This document shows positions 25,763-34,447 of a DNA stretch of 45,926 bases, in pieces. This DNA is from Actinomycetales bacterium. Its GTDB lineage: Bacteria; Actinomycetota; Actinomycetes; Actinomycetales; Actinomycetaceae. Positions within the stretch are counted from its first letter, which is position 1; each line of letters begins with the position of its first letter. The notes beneath the pieces were generated by a model. The model searched no databases. It worked only from the letters and a program-made list of their open reading frames with translations, and had not been told where the DNA came from. Location: assembly GCA_022838965.1 (NCBI GenBank), contig JALHDK010000002.1, forward strand, positions 1-45,926, given 5' to 3'. The translations under genes and the position numbers were made by a program.

Positions 25763-26839
25763 ATGCGCGAGAACGACGAGACGACCACAGTGGAGGGCGC
25801 CCAGGTGCCGGCTGCCGTGCGGCCGGAGGAGGAGGGCGTGGCCCTCAGCCCGTACGACTCCGACCTGCAGCCCGCCACGGCTGAGGTGGAGCCGGAGCCC
25901 TACACGCTGGAGAATTCGCCGGGCTATGAGCCAGCCGGGCACACGGCCGTCCTGCCGGCGGGCACGGCCGCCCAGGGCGAGCTGCCCGCCTCGCCCGCGC
26001 CCGTCCCGGCCACCGCCCCTGCTCCCGCGTGGCAGGCCGCCCCGGTCGAGCAAGCCGCGTGGCAGGCCGCCCCGGCACCCCCCAGCTCCGAGAGCGGCGT
26101 CGCCCCGGGCGTCGTCGCAGGAGCCGCAGGAGCCGCAGTGGCGGCCGGAGCCGCCGGTGCGGCAGCGGACCGGTCCGACGCTGGAGTGCATCGCACCCGC
26201 ATCATGCAGGCGCACACGGAGTCCAACGAGCCCCGCCGCCTGATGACCGAACCGGAGGCCGACGCGCGCGCCGAGCGTTACGCGCCGGAGGTGCCGGCCG
26301 AGGTCGTGGCCGGCACGGAGTACGAGAAGGTGCCGTCGCGCGCCGGAGCGCACTGGTGGGCGATCCTCTCCACCCTCCTCCTCGGCCCCTTCGCCTGGTA
26401 CCTGCTCGCGGACGCGGGCGCCCGGATGACGCTGCCCGCCGGCTCACAGTGGGAGACCGGCGCCGTGAACCTGGCGGCGGTCGCGGAACTGGTGGGCGGG
26501 CTGGTGGTGCTGGGCGTCATCCTCTGGGCGGCGCGCGCCTCCTCGCTCGGCGCGTTCATCGTGGGCGGGCTGCTCGTGGTGGCCGGGGGTGCCTTTGTCG
26601 TCGCTCCCGCCTGGGTCCAGGACCTCCTCGCCCCCTACCTCGAGAACCTGCGGGACTTCAACGACATGGGCGGCAACATCGCTCACCACCTTGTCGCCGA
26701 CGGGTCCACCGGCCGATTGCTGATCGCCGGCTTCACGCTCGTGATGATCGGGTTCATTTCCCACGGCGCCCGCCGCCGGGGCCGGACGGAGCAGAAGATC
26801 CGCGAGGCCGTGGAGCGTCGCCGCGCTGCCGGCCTCTGA
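25763..26839 (+). CDS. Membrane protein with long Ala/Pro/Glu-rich N-terminal region, unknown function
   Basis: A 358-aa protein. The first ~200 residues are disordered-looking and acidic/Ala/Pro-rich, with a doubled AWQAAP motif and an AAGAAGAA-type stretch. Four hydrophobic segments follow (about 195-215, 232-252, 258-280, 318-335), then a basic tail. CGGAGG (25751-25756) precedes the ATG. It lies between the HAD gene and acsA, all on plus. I do not recognise the family; the low-complexity N-terminus could be a scaffold or sensor tail. Confidence 0.65.
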   Translation: MRENDETTTVEGAQVPAAVRPEEEGVALSPYDSDLQPATAEVEPEPYTLENSPGYEPAGHTAVLPAGTAAQGELPASPAPVPATAPAPAWQAAPVEQAAWQAAPAPPSSESGVAPGVVAGAAGAAVAAGAAGAAADRSDAGVHRTRIMQAHTESNEPRRLMTEPEADARAERYAPEVPAEVVAGTEYEKVPSRAGAHWWAILSTLLLGPFAWYLLADAGARMTLPAGSQWETGAVNLAAVAELVGGLVVLGVILWAARASSLGAFIVGGLLVVAGGAFVVAPAWVQDLLAPYLENLRDFNDMGGNIAHHLVADGSTGRLLIAGFTLVMIGFISHGARRRGRTEQKIREAVERRRAAGL

Positions 26840-26935
26840 CGCGTCCATCCTGCGCGGCCCAGCGCGGGTCGTGGACAGGATTGAGGGCCGTTGGGAGAAT
26901 CGGCGGTGCCCACGCATCACGATCGGGAGGCCACC

Positions 26936-28900
26936 GTGTCAGACGCCCTCGAGAACCTGCTCCGCGAGGAGCGCGTGTTCCCACCCAGTCCCGAGTTCGC
27001 TGCCCAGGCGAACGCGACAGCCGACCTGTACGCGCAGGCCGCGGATCCGGAGGAGTTCTGGATCCGGCAGGCGCGGCACCTGCTCGACTGGGACACCCCC
27101 TTCACCGCCGGCCTGGACTTCACGCGCGCCCCAGTCGCCACGTGGTTCGCTGACGGCCGGCTGAACGCCGCCCACAACGCCCTGGACCGGCACGTCGCGA
27201 AGGGCCACGGCGACCGGGTCGCACTCCTCTTCGAGGCCGAGGACGGCAGCAGTGAGTCGTGGACCTACGCGCGCCTCCGCGACGCCGTCGCACGCGCCGC
27301 GAACGCGCTGGCAGAACTCGGCGTGCGAACCGGCGACCGGGTGGCCATCTACATGCCCCTGATCCCGCAGGCCATCATCGCGATGCTCGCCTGCGCCCGG
27401 CTCGGTGCCCCGCACTCGGTGGTCTTCGGCGGATTCTCCGCCGAAGCCCTCCACTCGCGCATCCTGGACGCGGCCGCCCGGGTGGTCATCACCACGGATG
27501 GCCAGTTCCGCCGGGGACGGGCGCTGCCCCTGAAGGACGCCGTCGACGAGGCCCTCACGCACGGCGACACCCCGGTGGAGAAGGTCCTCGTGTATCGCCG
27601 CACGGGTGGCCCGGTGACGTGGGCCGAGGGGCGGGACGTGTGGTGGCACGACGTCGTCGACCGTCAGTCGCCCGTCCACGCGCCCGTGTCCGTGGACGCC
27701 GAGCACCCCCTGTTCATCCTGTACACCTCCGGAACCACCGGCAAGCCGAAGGGAATCCTCCACACCACGGGCGGCTACCTCACCCAGGCGGCCTTCACGC
27801 ATCGTGCGGTGTTCGACCTCAAACCCGAGACCGACGTGTACTGGTGCACCGCTGACGTCGGGTGGGTGACGGGCCACACCTACGTCGCCTACGGGCCCCT
27901 GCTGAACGGGGCCACCCAGGTCATCTACGAGGGCACCCCCGACACGCCGCACCGCGGCCGCTGGTGGGAGATCGTGGAGAAGTACGGCGTCACCCTCCTC
28001 TACACGGCCCCCACCGCCATTCGCACCTGCATGAAGTGGGGAGAGGACATCCCGGCCGGTTTCGACCTGTCCTCGCTCCGCCTGCTGGGGTCCGTGGGCG
28101 AGCCGATCAACCCCGAGGCCTGGATGTGGTACCGGCGCGTCATCGGCGGGGGGCGCTGCCCGATCGTGGACACGTGGTGGCAGACCGAGACCGGGGGAAT
28201 CATGATCTCGCCCCTCCCGGGCGTGACCGCCACGAAGCCCGGCTCGGCGCAGCGCCCCCTGCCGGGGATCCGTGCGGACGTGGTGAACGACTTCGGCGAA
28301 AGCGTTCCCAACGGCGCGGGCGGCTACCTCGTCCTGACACACCCATGGCCAGCCATGCTGCGCGGTATCTGGGGTGACCTCGAGAGGTTCCGCGAAACCT
28401 ACTGGGCACGCTTCCCGGGCATGTACTTCGCCGGTGACGGTGCGAAGAAGGACGAGGACGGCGACATCTGGCTGCTCGGCCGCGTGGACGACGTCATGAA
28501 CGTCTCGGGACACCGCCTGTCGACGACGGAGATCGAGTCCGCCCTCGTCTCGCACCCCTATGTGGCCGAGGCTGCCGTGGTCGGAGCGTCGGACGAGACC
28601 ACCGGTCAGGCCGTGGTGGCGTTCGTCATCCTGCGCAGCGAGGTGACGGGTCGTGCTGACGAACCCGGCGAGGGGGGTGACGTCGTCGCCGAGTTGCGCG
28701 CCCACGTCGCCCACGAGATCGGCCCGATCGCCAAGCCCAGGGACATCCTGGTGGTGCCCGAACTCCCCAAGACCCGATCCGGCAAGATCATGCGGCGCCT
28801 GCTCAAGGACGTCGCCGAGCACCGCCAGGTGGGCGATGTCACAACCCTGGCTGACTCCTCGGTCATGTCGCTGATCCAGCGGGGTCTGGAGGGCCGCTAG
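26936..28900 (+). CDS. acsA: Acetyl-CoA synthetase
   Basis: A 654-aa AMP-forming enzyme converting acetate, ATP and CoA to acetyl-CoA. The P-loop YTSGTTGKPKG is at 263-273, Trp415 in DTWWQTETG matches the acetate-pocket Trp of Acs (selecting acetate over longer acids), and Lys617 in RSGKIMRR is the catalytic Lys acetylated in other bacteria. GTG at 26936 is preferred over an upstream in-frame ATG because GGGAGG precedes it at the right spacing. Genes for a separate membrane protein and the EphE-like hydrolase flank it. Confidence 0.95.
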   Translation: MSDALENLLREERVFPPSPEFAAQANATADLYAQAADPEEFWIRQARHLLDWDTPFTAGLDFTRAPVATWFADGRLNAAHNALDRHVAKGHGDRVALLFEAEDGSSESWTYARLRDAVARAANALAELGVRTGDRVAIYMPLIPQAIIAMLACARLGAPHSVVFGGFSAEALHSRILDAAARVVITTDGQFRRGRALPLKDAVDEALTHGDTPVEKVLVYRRTGGPVTWAEGRDVWWHDVVDRQSPVHAPVSVDAEHPLFILYTSGTTGKPKGILHTTGGYLTQAAFTHRAVFDLKPETDVYWCTADVGWVTGHTYVAYGPLLNGATQVIYEGTPDTPHRGRWWEIVEKYGVTLLYTAPTAIRTCMKWGEDIPAGFDLSSLRLLGSVGEPINPEAWMWYRRVIGGGRCPIVDTWWQTETGGIMISPLPGVTATKPGSAQRPLPGIRADVVNDFGESVPNGAGGYLVLTHPWPAMLRGIWGDLERFRETYWARFPGMYFAGDGAKKDEDGDIWLLGRVDDVMNVSGHRLSTTEIESALVSHPYVAEAAVVGASDETTGQAVVAFVILRSEVTGRADEPGEGGDVVAELRAHVAHEIGPIAKPRDILVVPELPKTRSGKIMRRLLKDVAEHRQVGDVTTLADSSVMSLIQRGLEGR

Positions 28901-28957
28901 TCCGGCGTGCCCGGCCGGCCGCCGCCGGGTCGTGCGCTCCCCGCTTCCCGCCTGCGA

Positions 28958-28963
28958 TAGCCT
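28958..28963 (+). promoter_or_regulatory. Putative -10 element (TAGCCT), leaderless start likely
   Basis: TAGCCT ends 7 bp before GTG 28971, so transcription would begin at or next to the start codon. No ribosome-binding site is present, consistent with a leaderless mRNA. Confidence 0.5.
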
Positions 28964-28970
28964 CGCGTTC

Positions 28971-29870
28971 GTGGTGGCTGACTCAAGTTGCGTCCTGCAG
29001 CCCGGGCCGTGGGAGCACCGGATGGTGACCGCGAACGGTTCGGCATTCCATGCCGTGCTGGCGGGTGAACCGGGAGCGCCCCTCGTGGTGCTGCTCCACA
29101 GCTTCCCGGAGTTCTGGTGGGCATGGCGCCTGCAGATCCCCCGGCTCGCCGAAGCCGGCTACCGGGTGGCCGCGATGGACCTGCGCGGCTTCGGCGGCTC
29201 GGACAAGTCGCCCCGCAACATCGCGACCCCCCGGTCCTGCTTCGACGTCGCCGGCCTGATCTCGTCGCTCGGCCGCTCGGGAGGGGTCGTCGTCGGGCAC
29301 GGGCTCGGATCCCAGGTGGCCTGGTCCATGCCGGCGTTCGCGCCCGAGGTGACGAAGGCGGTCGTCACGCTTGCCGGCCCGCACCCGCTCACCCTGCGTC
29401 GCCACCGGCTGCCGGTCGGCACGTGGGCGTGGCTGCAATGGGTGCAGGCCCCGTGGTTCCCCGAACGCTCCATCACCCACGGCGACACTGTGACGGACGT
29501 GCTGCGCGCGTGGTCACACGTCCATGAACCGGTCGTCGCCCAGGCCGCCCTCTACACCGAGGCGATGCGCCTGCCCTTCGCCGCACACTGCGCCATGGAG
29601 CACTTCCGCTGGCAGGTGCGCTCCGCGACGCGCAACGATGGCCGGTGGTACGGCAAACGGCTGCGCGCGGCCCGCCCGGTGCCCACCCTCTCGCTGCACG
29701 GAGAGCATGACCGGCTGCTCCCCCCGTCGTTGCATGCGTTCGACGTGGAAGTCGCGCCGCATGCTGCGAGGATCGCTATCCCCGCAGCAGGGCACTTTCT
29801 CCCGGAGGAGGCGCCGGAGGCCGTGACGGACGTCCTGATCGACTTCCTCCGGGAGAACGCGGTCAGATGA
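28971..29870 (+). CDS. EphE-like alpha/beta-hydrolase fold protein lacking the nucleophile
   Basis: A 299-aa alpha/beta-hydrolase (epoxide-hydrolase-like; Rv3670 position). Fold landmarks: LLHSFPEFWWAW (oxyanion region), MDLRGFGGSDK, the elbow VVGHGLGSQ, an acid in GEHDRLLPP and His in AGHFLPEE. In the nucleophile elbow (Sm-x-Nu-x-Sm) the Nu position is Gly111, where active enzymes have Ser, Asp or Cys. Start GTG 28971 (or 28974) fits a leaderless transcript. It overlaps the convergent opuC binding-protein gene by 8 bp. It may be catalytically altered, use another mechanism, or be non-enzymatic. Confidence 0.82.
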   Translation: MVADSSCVLQPGPWEHRMVTANGSAFHAVLAGEPGAPLVVLLHSFPEFWWAWRLQIPRLAEAGYRVAAMDLRGFGGSDKSPRNIATPRSCFDVAGLISSLGRSGGVVVGHGLGSQVAWSMPAFAPEVTKAVVTLAGPHPLTLRRHRLPVGTWAWLQWVQAPWFPERSITHGDTVTDVLRAWSHVHEPVVAQAALYTEAMRLPFAAHCAMEHFRWQVRSATRNDGRWYGKRLRAARPVPTLSLHGEHDRLLPPSLHAFDVEVAPHAARIAIPAAGHFLPEEAPEAVTDVLIDFLRENAVR

Positions 29871-30780
29871 GGCCCTTCGCGGTCAGCCAGTCGGTGGCGA
29901 TGACCGCGGAGGACACCTGTTCCGTGACGCTCCGCGCGTTCATGGCGATCAGCTCGGCGGCGCTCAGCTCCGCGGAGACCGCGTTGAGCACTGCGGCCAT
30001 CTCGTCGTCCACGCGATCGGAGACCAGGGGGATCACCTGCTGCGGCAGCACCAGAGCCAGCGGGTCCGCCAGTGTGACGAAGCTATTGGTCCCGATGGAC
30101 GGATCGGCACTGTAGATGTTGGCGATGTTGACCGTGCCGTCCTGCAGGGCCTTGACGGTGAGCGGGCCACCGGAGTCCTCGATGGGCAGGACGGTGACCT
30201 CGACGCCGTACACGCGCCGCAGGCCCTCGGGGCCGTACGGCCGCGTCTCGAACTCCGAGTTCGCTCCCACCACGAGGGGAACCGTGACGTCGGCGAGGTC
30301 CGCGATCGAGACCAGGCCCCACTCCTCCGCGAACGCGGCGGTCACGTTGAACGAGTCCTGGTCAGTGGCCTCGGCGGGTTCGAGGACCCGCAGCCCCTCG
30401 GGAAGGACCTCAGCCAGCGCCGCGACGACCTCCTCCGGGGTCGTGGCCTCCGTCTCCTTGTCGTAGTACTGCAGCAGGTTCCCGGTGTACTCCGGCAGAA
30501 TGTCGATCGCGCCGGACTCCAGCTCGGGGATGTAGACCTCCCGCTGGCCGATCTGGAACTGCCGCTCGACCTCGTAACCCGCGGCCTCGAGGGCCTGGGC
30601 GTAGAGCTCGGCGATAATCTCGTTCGAGTAGTACTGCTGGGAACCAACCACGACCGGGCCGCCGGTCTCGCCCGGCGTGGTGGTCCCGGAGTTCCCGCCG
30701 CAGCCGGCGAGAAGGAGCGCGCCGACGGTGGCGAGCGCCAGGACTGCGGTGCGGCGGGGCGGGCGGGTGTTGCGACTCAT
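29863..30780 (-). CDS. opuCC: Osmoprotectant ABC transporter substrate-binding lipoprotein
   Basis: A 305-aa OpuC/ProX-type binding protein for glycine betaine, choline or related compounds. A signal peptide ends at a lipobox (LLAGCGG). YYSNEIIAELYAQALEAAGYEVER and LPEYTGNLLQYY are diagnostic of the family; NIYSADPSIG and aromatic residues shape the quaternary-amine box. ATG 30780 has AGGAAGG at proper spacing, better than the ATG two codons upstream. Last gene of nth-opuC, 30 bp after the permease. Confidence 0.9.
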   Translation of the reverse strand: MSRNTRPPRRTAVLALATVGALLLAGCGGNSGTTTPGETGGPVVVGSQQYYSNEIIAELYAQALEAAGYEVERQFQIGQREVYIPELESGAIDILPEYTGNLLQYYDKETEATTPEEVVAALAEVLPEGLRVLEPAEATDQDSFNVTAAFAEEWGLVSIADLADVTVPLVVGANSEFETRPYGPEGLRRVYGVEVTVLPIEDSGGPLTVKALQDGTVNIANIYSADPSIGTNSFVTLADPLALVLPQQVIPLVSDRVDDEMAAVLNAVSAELSAAELIAMNARSVTEQVSSAVIATDWLTAKGLI

Positions 30781-30809
30781 GCTCATACCTTCCTGTCAGG
30801 GCCATCCTG

Positions 30810-31484
30810 TCAGCGACGAAACTGCTCGCGCACCCCTCTGGGGACAATGATCCGCTGGGCGAGACCGAGAAGGACCTCGAGGGCGATCGCGAGGACGACG
30901 ACCAGCATCGCGGCGGCGAGCATCTGGGCGTAGTCCTGCGTCTTCAGCCCACGGAACAGGTAGCGTCCAAGCCCGCCGGCGCCCACGTAGGCCGCGAGCG
31001 TCGCCGTGGCCACCACCTGCAGCGTCCCTGCCCGGATCCCGCCCCACAGCATCGGCAGGGCGAGCGGCAGCTCCACCTTCCCGAGGACCTGGGCGCCCGT
31101 CATCCCCATGGCGCGAGCGGCGTCGCGCACCTGCGGTTCCACCGCCTCGACGCCGGCGTAGGCGGCGGCCAGGATCGACGGGATCGCCAGCACCACGAAG
31201 GCGACCATCGGTGCCCGGAGTCCGACACCCCACAGCAGGGCCAGCAGCGTGATCAGGCCGAGGGTCGGGACGGCGCGTGCCGCGCTCGAACTACTCACGG
31301 CGAGACCCCGGCCACGTCCCGTGTGCCCGATCAGCAGCCCCAGCGGGACCGCCACCAGCGCCGCCAGCGCCACCGCCGCGAACGTGTAGAGGAGGTGTTC
31401 CCCGAGCCGCACGGGAATCCCGTCACTCCCCTCCCAGTGGGACGGGTCGAGGATCCAGCTCCAGGCGTCCGCGAGGTGGTTCAC
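30810..31484 (-). CDS. opuCD: Osmoprotectant ABC transporter permease 2
   Basis: A 224-aa permease with about five TM segments. The EAA loop resembles KVELPLALPMLWGGIRAGTLQVVATATLA, as in OpuCB/OpuCD permeases. GTG at 31484 overlaps permease 1's stop (GTGA) and is preceded by AGGAGG. Assignment to CB or CD is arbitrary. Confidence 0.88.
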   Translation of the reverse strand: MNHLADAWSWILDPSHWEGSDGIPVRLGEHLLYTFAAVALAALVAVPLGLLIGHTGRGRGLAVSSSSAARAVPTLGLITLLALLWGVGLRAPMVAFVVLAIPSILAAAYAGVEAVEPQVRDAARAMGMTGAQVLGKVELPLALPMLWGGIRAGTLQVVATATLAAYVGAGGLGRYLFRGLKTQDYAQMLAAAMLVVVLAIALEVLLGLAQRIIVPRGVREQFRR

Positions 31485-32152
31485 GACGTCGTCGCCTCCT
31501 TCGCGCGGTGCGAGCGCCCGGCGGCCCGCGTCCACGGCATGAGTAGCCGCCCCGCCACCACAGCGACGAGGTCGAGCAGCAGCGCCACCGCGATGGTGAG
31601 GACCAGGCCGGTGACCACCTCCGCAACGATCCCCCGCTGGAAGCCATCGGTGAACAGGAGTCCCAGGCTGGGGACTCCCAGCACGGCGCTGACGGTGACC
31701 AGACTGACCGTGCTGACGGTGACCACCCGCAGACCCGCGAGGATCGCCGGTCCGGCGAGGGGCAGCTCCACCGTGAGGAACCGTCCCAGCGCCGCGTATC
31801 CGACGGCGGTGGCCGCCTGGCGCGTCTCCGGGAGGACAGCGGCGAGGGCATCCGCGACGGAGCGGGTCATGAGGGCGACGCCGTAGAGCGCGAGCACGAT
31901 GACGACGTTGATCGTGTCCCGGACGCCGGTGCCGATGAGGGCGGGAAGCGCCACGAACAGGGGCAGGGAGGGGATCGCGTAGAGCAGCCCCGCGCTCGTC
32001 AGGAGGGGACCGCGGAGGGCGCGGTACCGGAACGCGGCCCACCCGAGGGGCAGCGAGACGAGGAACGCGGCGGCGATCGCCGGCACGGCGAGGAGAAGGT
32101 GCGCGAGGGTGCGCTCGCGGATCAGGTCGACGTTCGCGAGCACCCAGGTCAT
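31481..32152 (-). CDS. opuCB: Osmoprotectant ABC transporter permease 1
   Basis: A 223-aa permease with about five TM segments. The coupling loop TVELPLAGPAILAGLRVVTVSTVSLVTV matches the family. ATG 32152 overlaps the ATPase stop (ATGA). With permease 2 it would form the heterodimeric channel. Confidence 0.88.
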   Translation of the reverse strand: MTWVLANVDLIRERTLAHLLLAVPAIAAAFLVSLPLGWAAFRYRALRGPLLTSAGLLYAIPSLPLFVALPALIGTGVRDTINVVIVLALYGVALMTRSVADALAAVLPETRQAATAVGYAALGRFLTVELPLAGPAILAGLRVVTVSTVSLVTVSAVLGVPSLGLLFTDGFQRGIVAEVVTGLVLTIAVALLLDLVAVVAGRLLMPWTRAAGRSHRAKEATTS

Positions 32153-33006
32153 GGTGACGACCCCCGGAGTCCCCCGCCGTCGGCCGCCTCCGTCCCGCCC
32201 ACGAGGTAGCCGGCCGGCCGGTCGTCGCCGTCGATGACCATGACGCCACGGGCCGTGGGCTCGAGCCGGAACTGCCGTTGCGCGCGCCCCAGACCGATGA
32301 AGTCCGCCACGAACTGGTCGGCCGGGCTCGCGACGATTTCGGCGGGCGTGCCACGCTGCGCGATGGTGCCGCCGGCGCGGAGGATCACCACCTGGTGGCC
32401 CAGAGTGAACGCCTCGTCGACGTCGTGCGTGACGAAGATGATCGTCTTGCCGAGGCGTTCCTGAAGACCGCGCAGCTCGTGCTGGAGATCGGCGCGCACG
32501 ATGGGGTCGACGGCTCCGAACGGCTCGTCCATGAGCAGGATGTTCGGGTCCGCTGCAAGGCCGCGGGCCACACCGACGCGCTGCTGCTGTCCGCCGGACA
32601 GCTGCGCAGGGTAGCGGCGCGCCAGCCTCCGGTCCAGGCCAACGAGGTCCATCAGCTCCAGCGCCCGGGTGTGCGCCTCGCGCCGCGGTGTTCCCCGGAG
32701 CCGCGGGACCGTGGCGATGTTGTCGACGACGGTCCGGTGCGGCATGAGGCCGGCGTTCTGCATGACGTAGCCGATGCTGCGCCGCAGCTCGACGACGTCC
32801 CGGGTGGCGACGTCGACGCCGTCGATCCGCACCTGCCCGGACGTGGGGTCCACCATCCGGTTGACCATGCGCAGCAGGGTCGTCTTCCCGCTGCCACTCG
32901 TCCCCACCAGCACCGTGGTACGTCGCGGGGGCACCACCAGCGACACGTCGTCCACCGCCCGGGTGCCGTCCGGGAACACCTTCGTGACGTGGTCGAACTC
33001 GATCAT
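32149..33006 (-). CDS. opuCA: Osmoprotectant ABC transporter ATP-binding protein
   Basis: A 285-aa ATPase. Walker A GTSGSGKTT, signature LSGGQQQRVGVARG, Walker B ILLMDEPFGAVD and a switch His in VTHDVDE. After the nucleotide domain, residues from about 240 form a short tail in place of full tandem CBS domains, which OpuCA proteins often carry; regulation by ionic strength through CBS is therefore not obvious. ATG overlaps the nth stop by 4 bp. Confidence 0.9.
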   Translation of the reverse strand: MIEFDHVTKVFPDGTRAVDDVSLVVPPRRTTVLVGTSGSGKTTLLRMVNRMVDPTSGQVRIDGVDVATRDVVELRRSIGYVMQNAGLMPHRTVVDNIATVPRLRGTPRREAHTRALELMDLVGLDRRLARRYPAQLSGGQQQRVGVARGLAADPNILLMDEPFGAVDPIVRADLQHELRGLQERLGKTIIFVTHDVDEAFTLGHQVVILRAGGTIAQRGTPAEIVASPADQFVADFIGLGRAQRQFRLEPTARGVMVIDGDDRPAGYLVGGTEAADGGGLRGSSP

Positions 33007-33671
33007 CGGGCACTCCTCCCCCGGGCCTCGACCCCGACGCGGGGGCACAGGTCCGCGATCCCGCAGCGATCGCATGCCGGCCGCCGGGCGTGGCACACCT
33101 GCCGGCCGTGGAGGATCAGCCGGTGACTGGCCGCCGTCCACTCGGACGGCGGCAGCAGCGCGGCGACGTCCGCCTCCACCTTGACCGGGTCCGTGTGCGT
33201 CGTCCAGCCGAACCGTCGCGCGAGCCTGCCCACGTGGGTGTCCACCGTGACGCCGGGGATGCCGAACGCATTTCCGAGGACGACGTTCGCTGTCTTGCGA
33301 CCCACCCCCGGCAGGCTGGTGAGCTCCTCCATGGTGGCCGGAACCACTCCCCCGAACCGCTCCGTCAGGGCCACACCGATTCCCCACACCGCCCTGGCCT
33401 TCGCGCGGAAGAACCCGAGCGGGTGCAGCAGCTCCTCCAGGTCCTCGATGCGGGCCCCGGCCAGGGCGGCGGCATCGGGGTAGCGCTCGAACAGTCGCGG
33501 GGTCACCTGGTTCACGCGCACGTCGGTCGTCTGCGCGGACAGGACCGTGGCGATGAGGAGCTGGAACGGGTCCGCGAAGGTGAGCTGCGTGCGGGCCTCG
33601 GGGTACAGTGCGGCGAGCCGGTCGTTGATCGCCCCGGCGCGGGCGCGCAGGGCCTTCCGGCTCTCCCTCAT
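33003..33671 (-). CDS. nth: Endonuclease III
   Basis: A 222-aa base-excision glycosylase/AP-lyase for oxidised pyrimidines. The helix-hairpin-helix LPGVGRKTANV carries Lys126, and the catalytic Asp is D144 in VDTHVGRL. A [4Fe-4S] cluster is bound by C193, C200, C203 and C209 (C-x6-C-x2-C-x5-C). It is first in a minus-strand run continuing into the opuC genes. Rv3674c occupies the same place in M. tuberculosis. Confidence 0.96.
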   Translation of the reverse strand: MRESRKALRARAGAINDRLAALYPEARTQLTFADPFQLLIATVLSAQTTDVRVNQVTPRLFERYPDAAALAGARIEDLEELLHPLGFFRAKARAVWGIGVALTERFGGVVPATMEELTSLPGVGRKTANVVLGNAFGIPGVTVDTHVGRLARRFGWTTHTDPVKVEADVAALLPPSEWTAASHRLILHGRQVCHARRPACDRCGIADLCPRVGVEARGRSAR

Positions 33672-33708
33672 GTCCTCAGCCTAGGGGTCAACAACACACG
33701 GCGTTCTT

Positions 33709-33724
33709 CGTGCTGTGCGTCACA
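33709..33724 (+). promoter_or_regulatory. Putative Crp/GlxR site upstream of crp
   Basis: cgtgctgtgcgtcaca matches 8 of 10 half-site positions of TGTGA-N6-TCACA and centres about 50 bp before the crp GTG. It suggests autoregulation and may also affect the divergent nth-opuC transcript. Confidence 0.6.
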
Positions 33725-33766
33725 GGGGGTGGCAAGATTGAGCCAGTCGACAGATTGGACTCCACC

Positions 33767-34447
33767 GTGGACGAGAACATCATCTCAACCGTGCCGCTCT
33801 TCTCGGCGCTGGACGAGGAAGACCAGCGGGCGCTGGCCGCGATGATGACCGAGGTGGTCTTCCGGCGGGGCGAGAAGCTGTTCAACGAGGGCGACCCTGG
33901 AGACCGCCTCTACCTGCTTGTCGAGGGCAAGGTGAAGCTGGGGCACACGTCGGCCGACGGGCGGGAGAACCTGCTGGCCGTGCTCGGCCCCGGCGAGATG
34001 ATTGGCGAGCTGACGCTGTTCGATCCCGGACCCCGCTCCACCACCGCGACCGCGGTGGCGCCGACCCGGATGATGCAACTCGACCACGCGACGATGATGG
34101 CCTTCATCGACTCCCGGCCCGAACTCACGAAGCACATGCTCAAGGCGCTGTCGCAGCGCCTCCGCCGGACCAACACGGCGCTGGCGGACCTTGTCTTCTC
34201 GGACGTGCCCGGCCGGGTCGCCAAGGCGCTGCTGGACCTGGCTGATCGCTTCGGAACCCGGGCCGACGACGGCACGATCCACGTGCCGCATGAACTGACG
34301 CAGGAGGAACTCGCCCAGCTGGTGGGCGCATCGCGGGAAACCGTGAACAAGTCCCTGGCGGAGTTCGTGTCCCGTGGCTGGATCCGGCTGGAGGGGCGCG
34401 GCGTGCACCTCCTCGACGTCGACAGGCTGCGCCGGCGCGCCCGCTAG
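33767..34447 (+). CDS. crp: Cyclic-nucleotide-binding transcription factor (Crp/GlxR type)
   Basis: A 226-aa Crp. The cAMP pocket includes GEL at 80-82 and PGPRSTTA at 88-94; the helix-turn-helix LTQEELAQLVGASRETVNKSLAEF spans about 177-200. The sequence follows C. glutamicum GlxR/Rv3676 closely as I recall. GTG start at 33767 gives the family N-terminus VDENIIS; a Crp-like site lies upstream. Convergent with the RidA gene, with which it shares a ctag stop region. Likely a global regulator of carbon/respiration genes. Confidence 0.95.
   Translation: MDENIISTVPLFSALDEEDQRALAAMMTEVVFRRGEKLFNEGDPGDRLYLLVEGKVKLGHTSADGRENLLAVLGPGEMIGELTLFDPGPRSTTATAVAPTRMMQLDHATMMAFIDSRPELTKHMLKALSQRLRRTNTALADLVFSDVPGRVAKALLDLADRFGTRADDGTIHVPHELTQEELAQLVGASRETVNKSLAEFVSRGWIRLEGRGVHLLDVDRLRRRAR

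Noticed and set aside
26900..26936. Crp-like site upstream of acsA
   Set aside because: The half-sites (ggtgc and tcacg) are spaced 7 instead of 6 bases and match poorly.
26939..28822. Long minus-strand frame opposite acsA
   Set aside because: Low-complexity shadow of a highly conserved enzyme.
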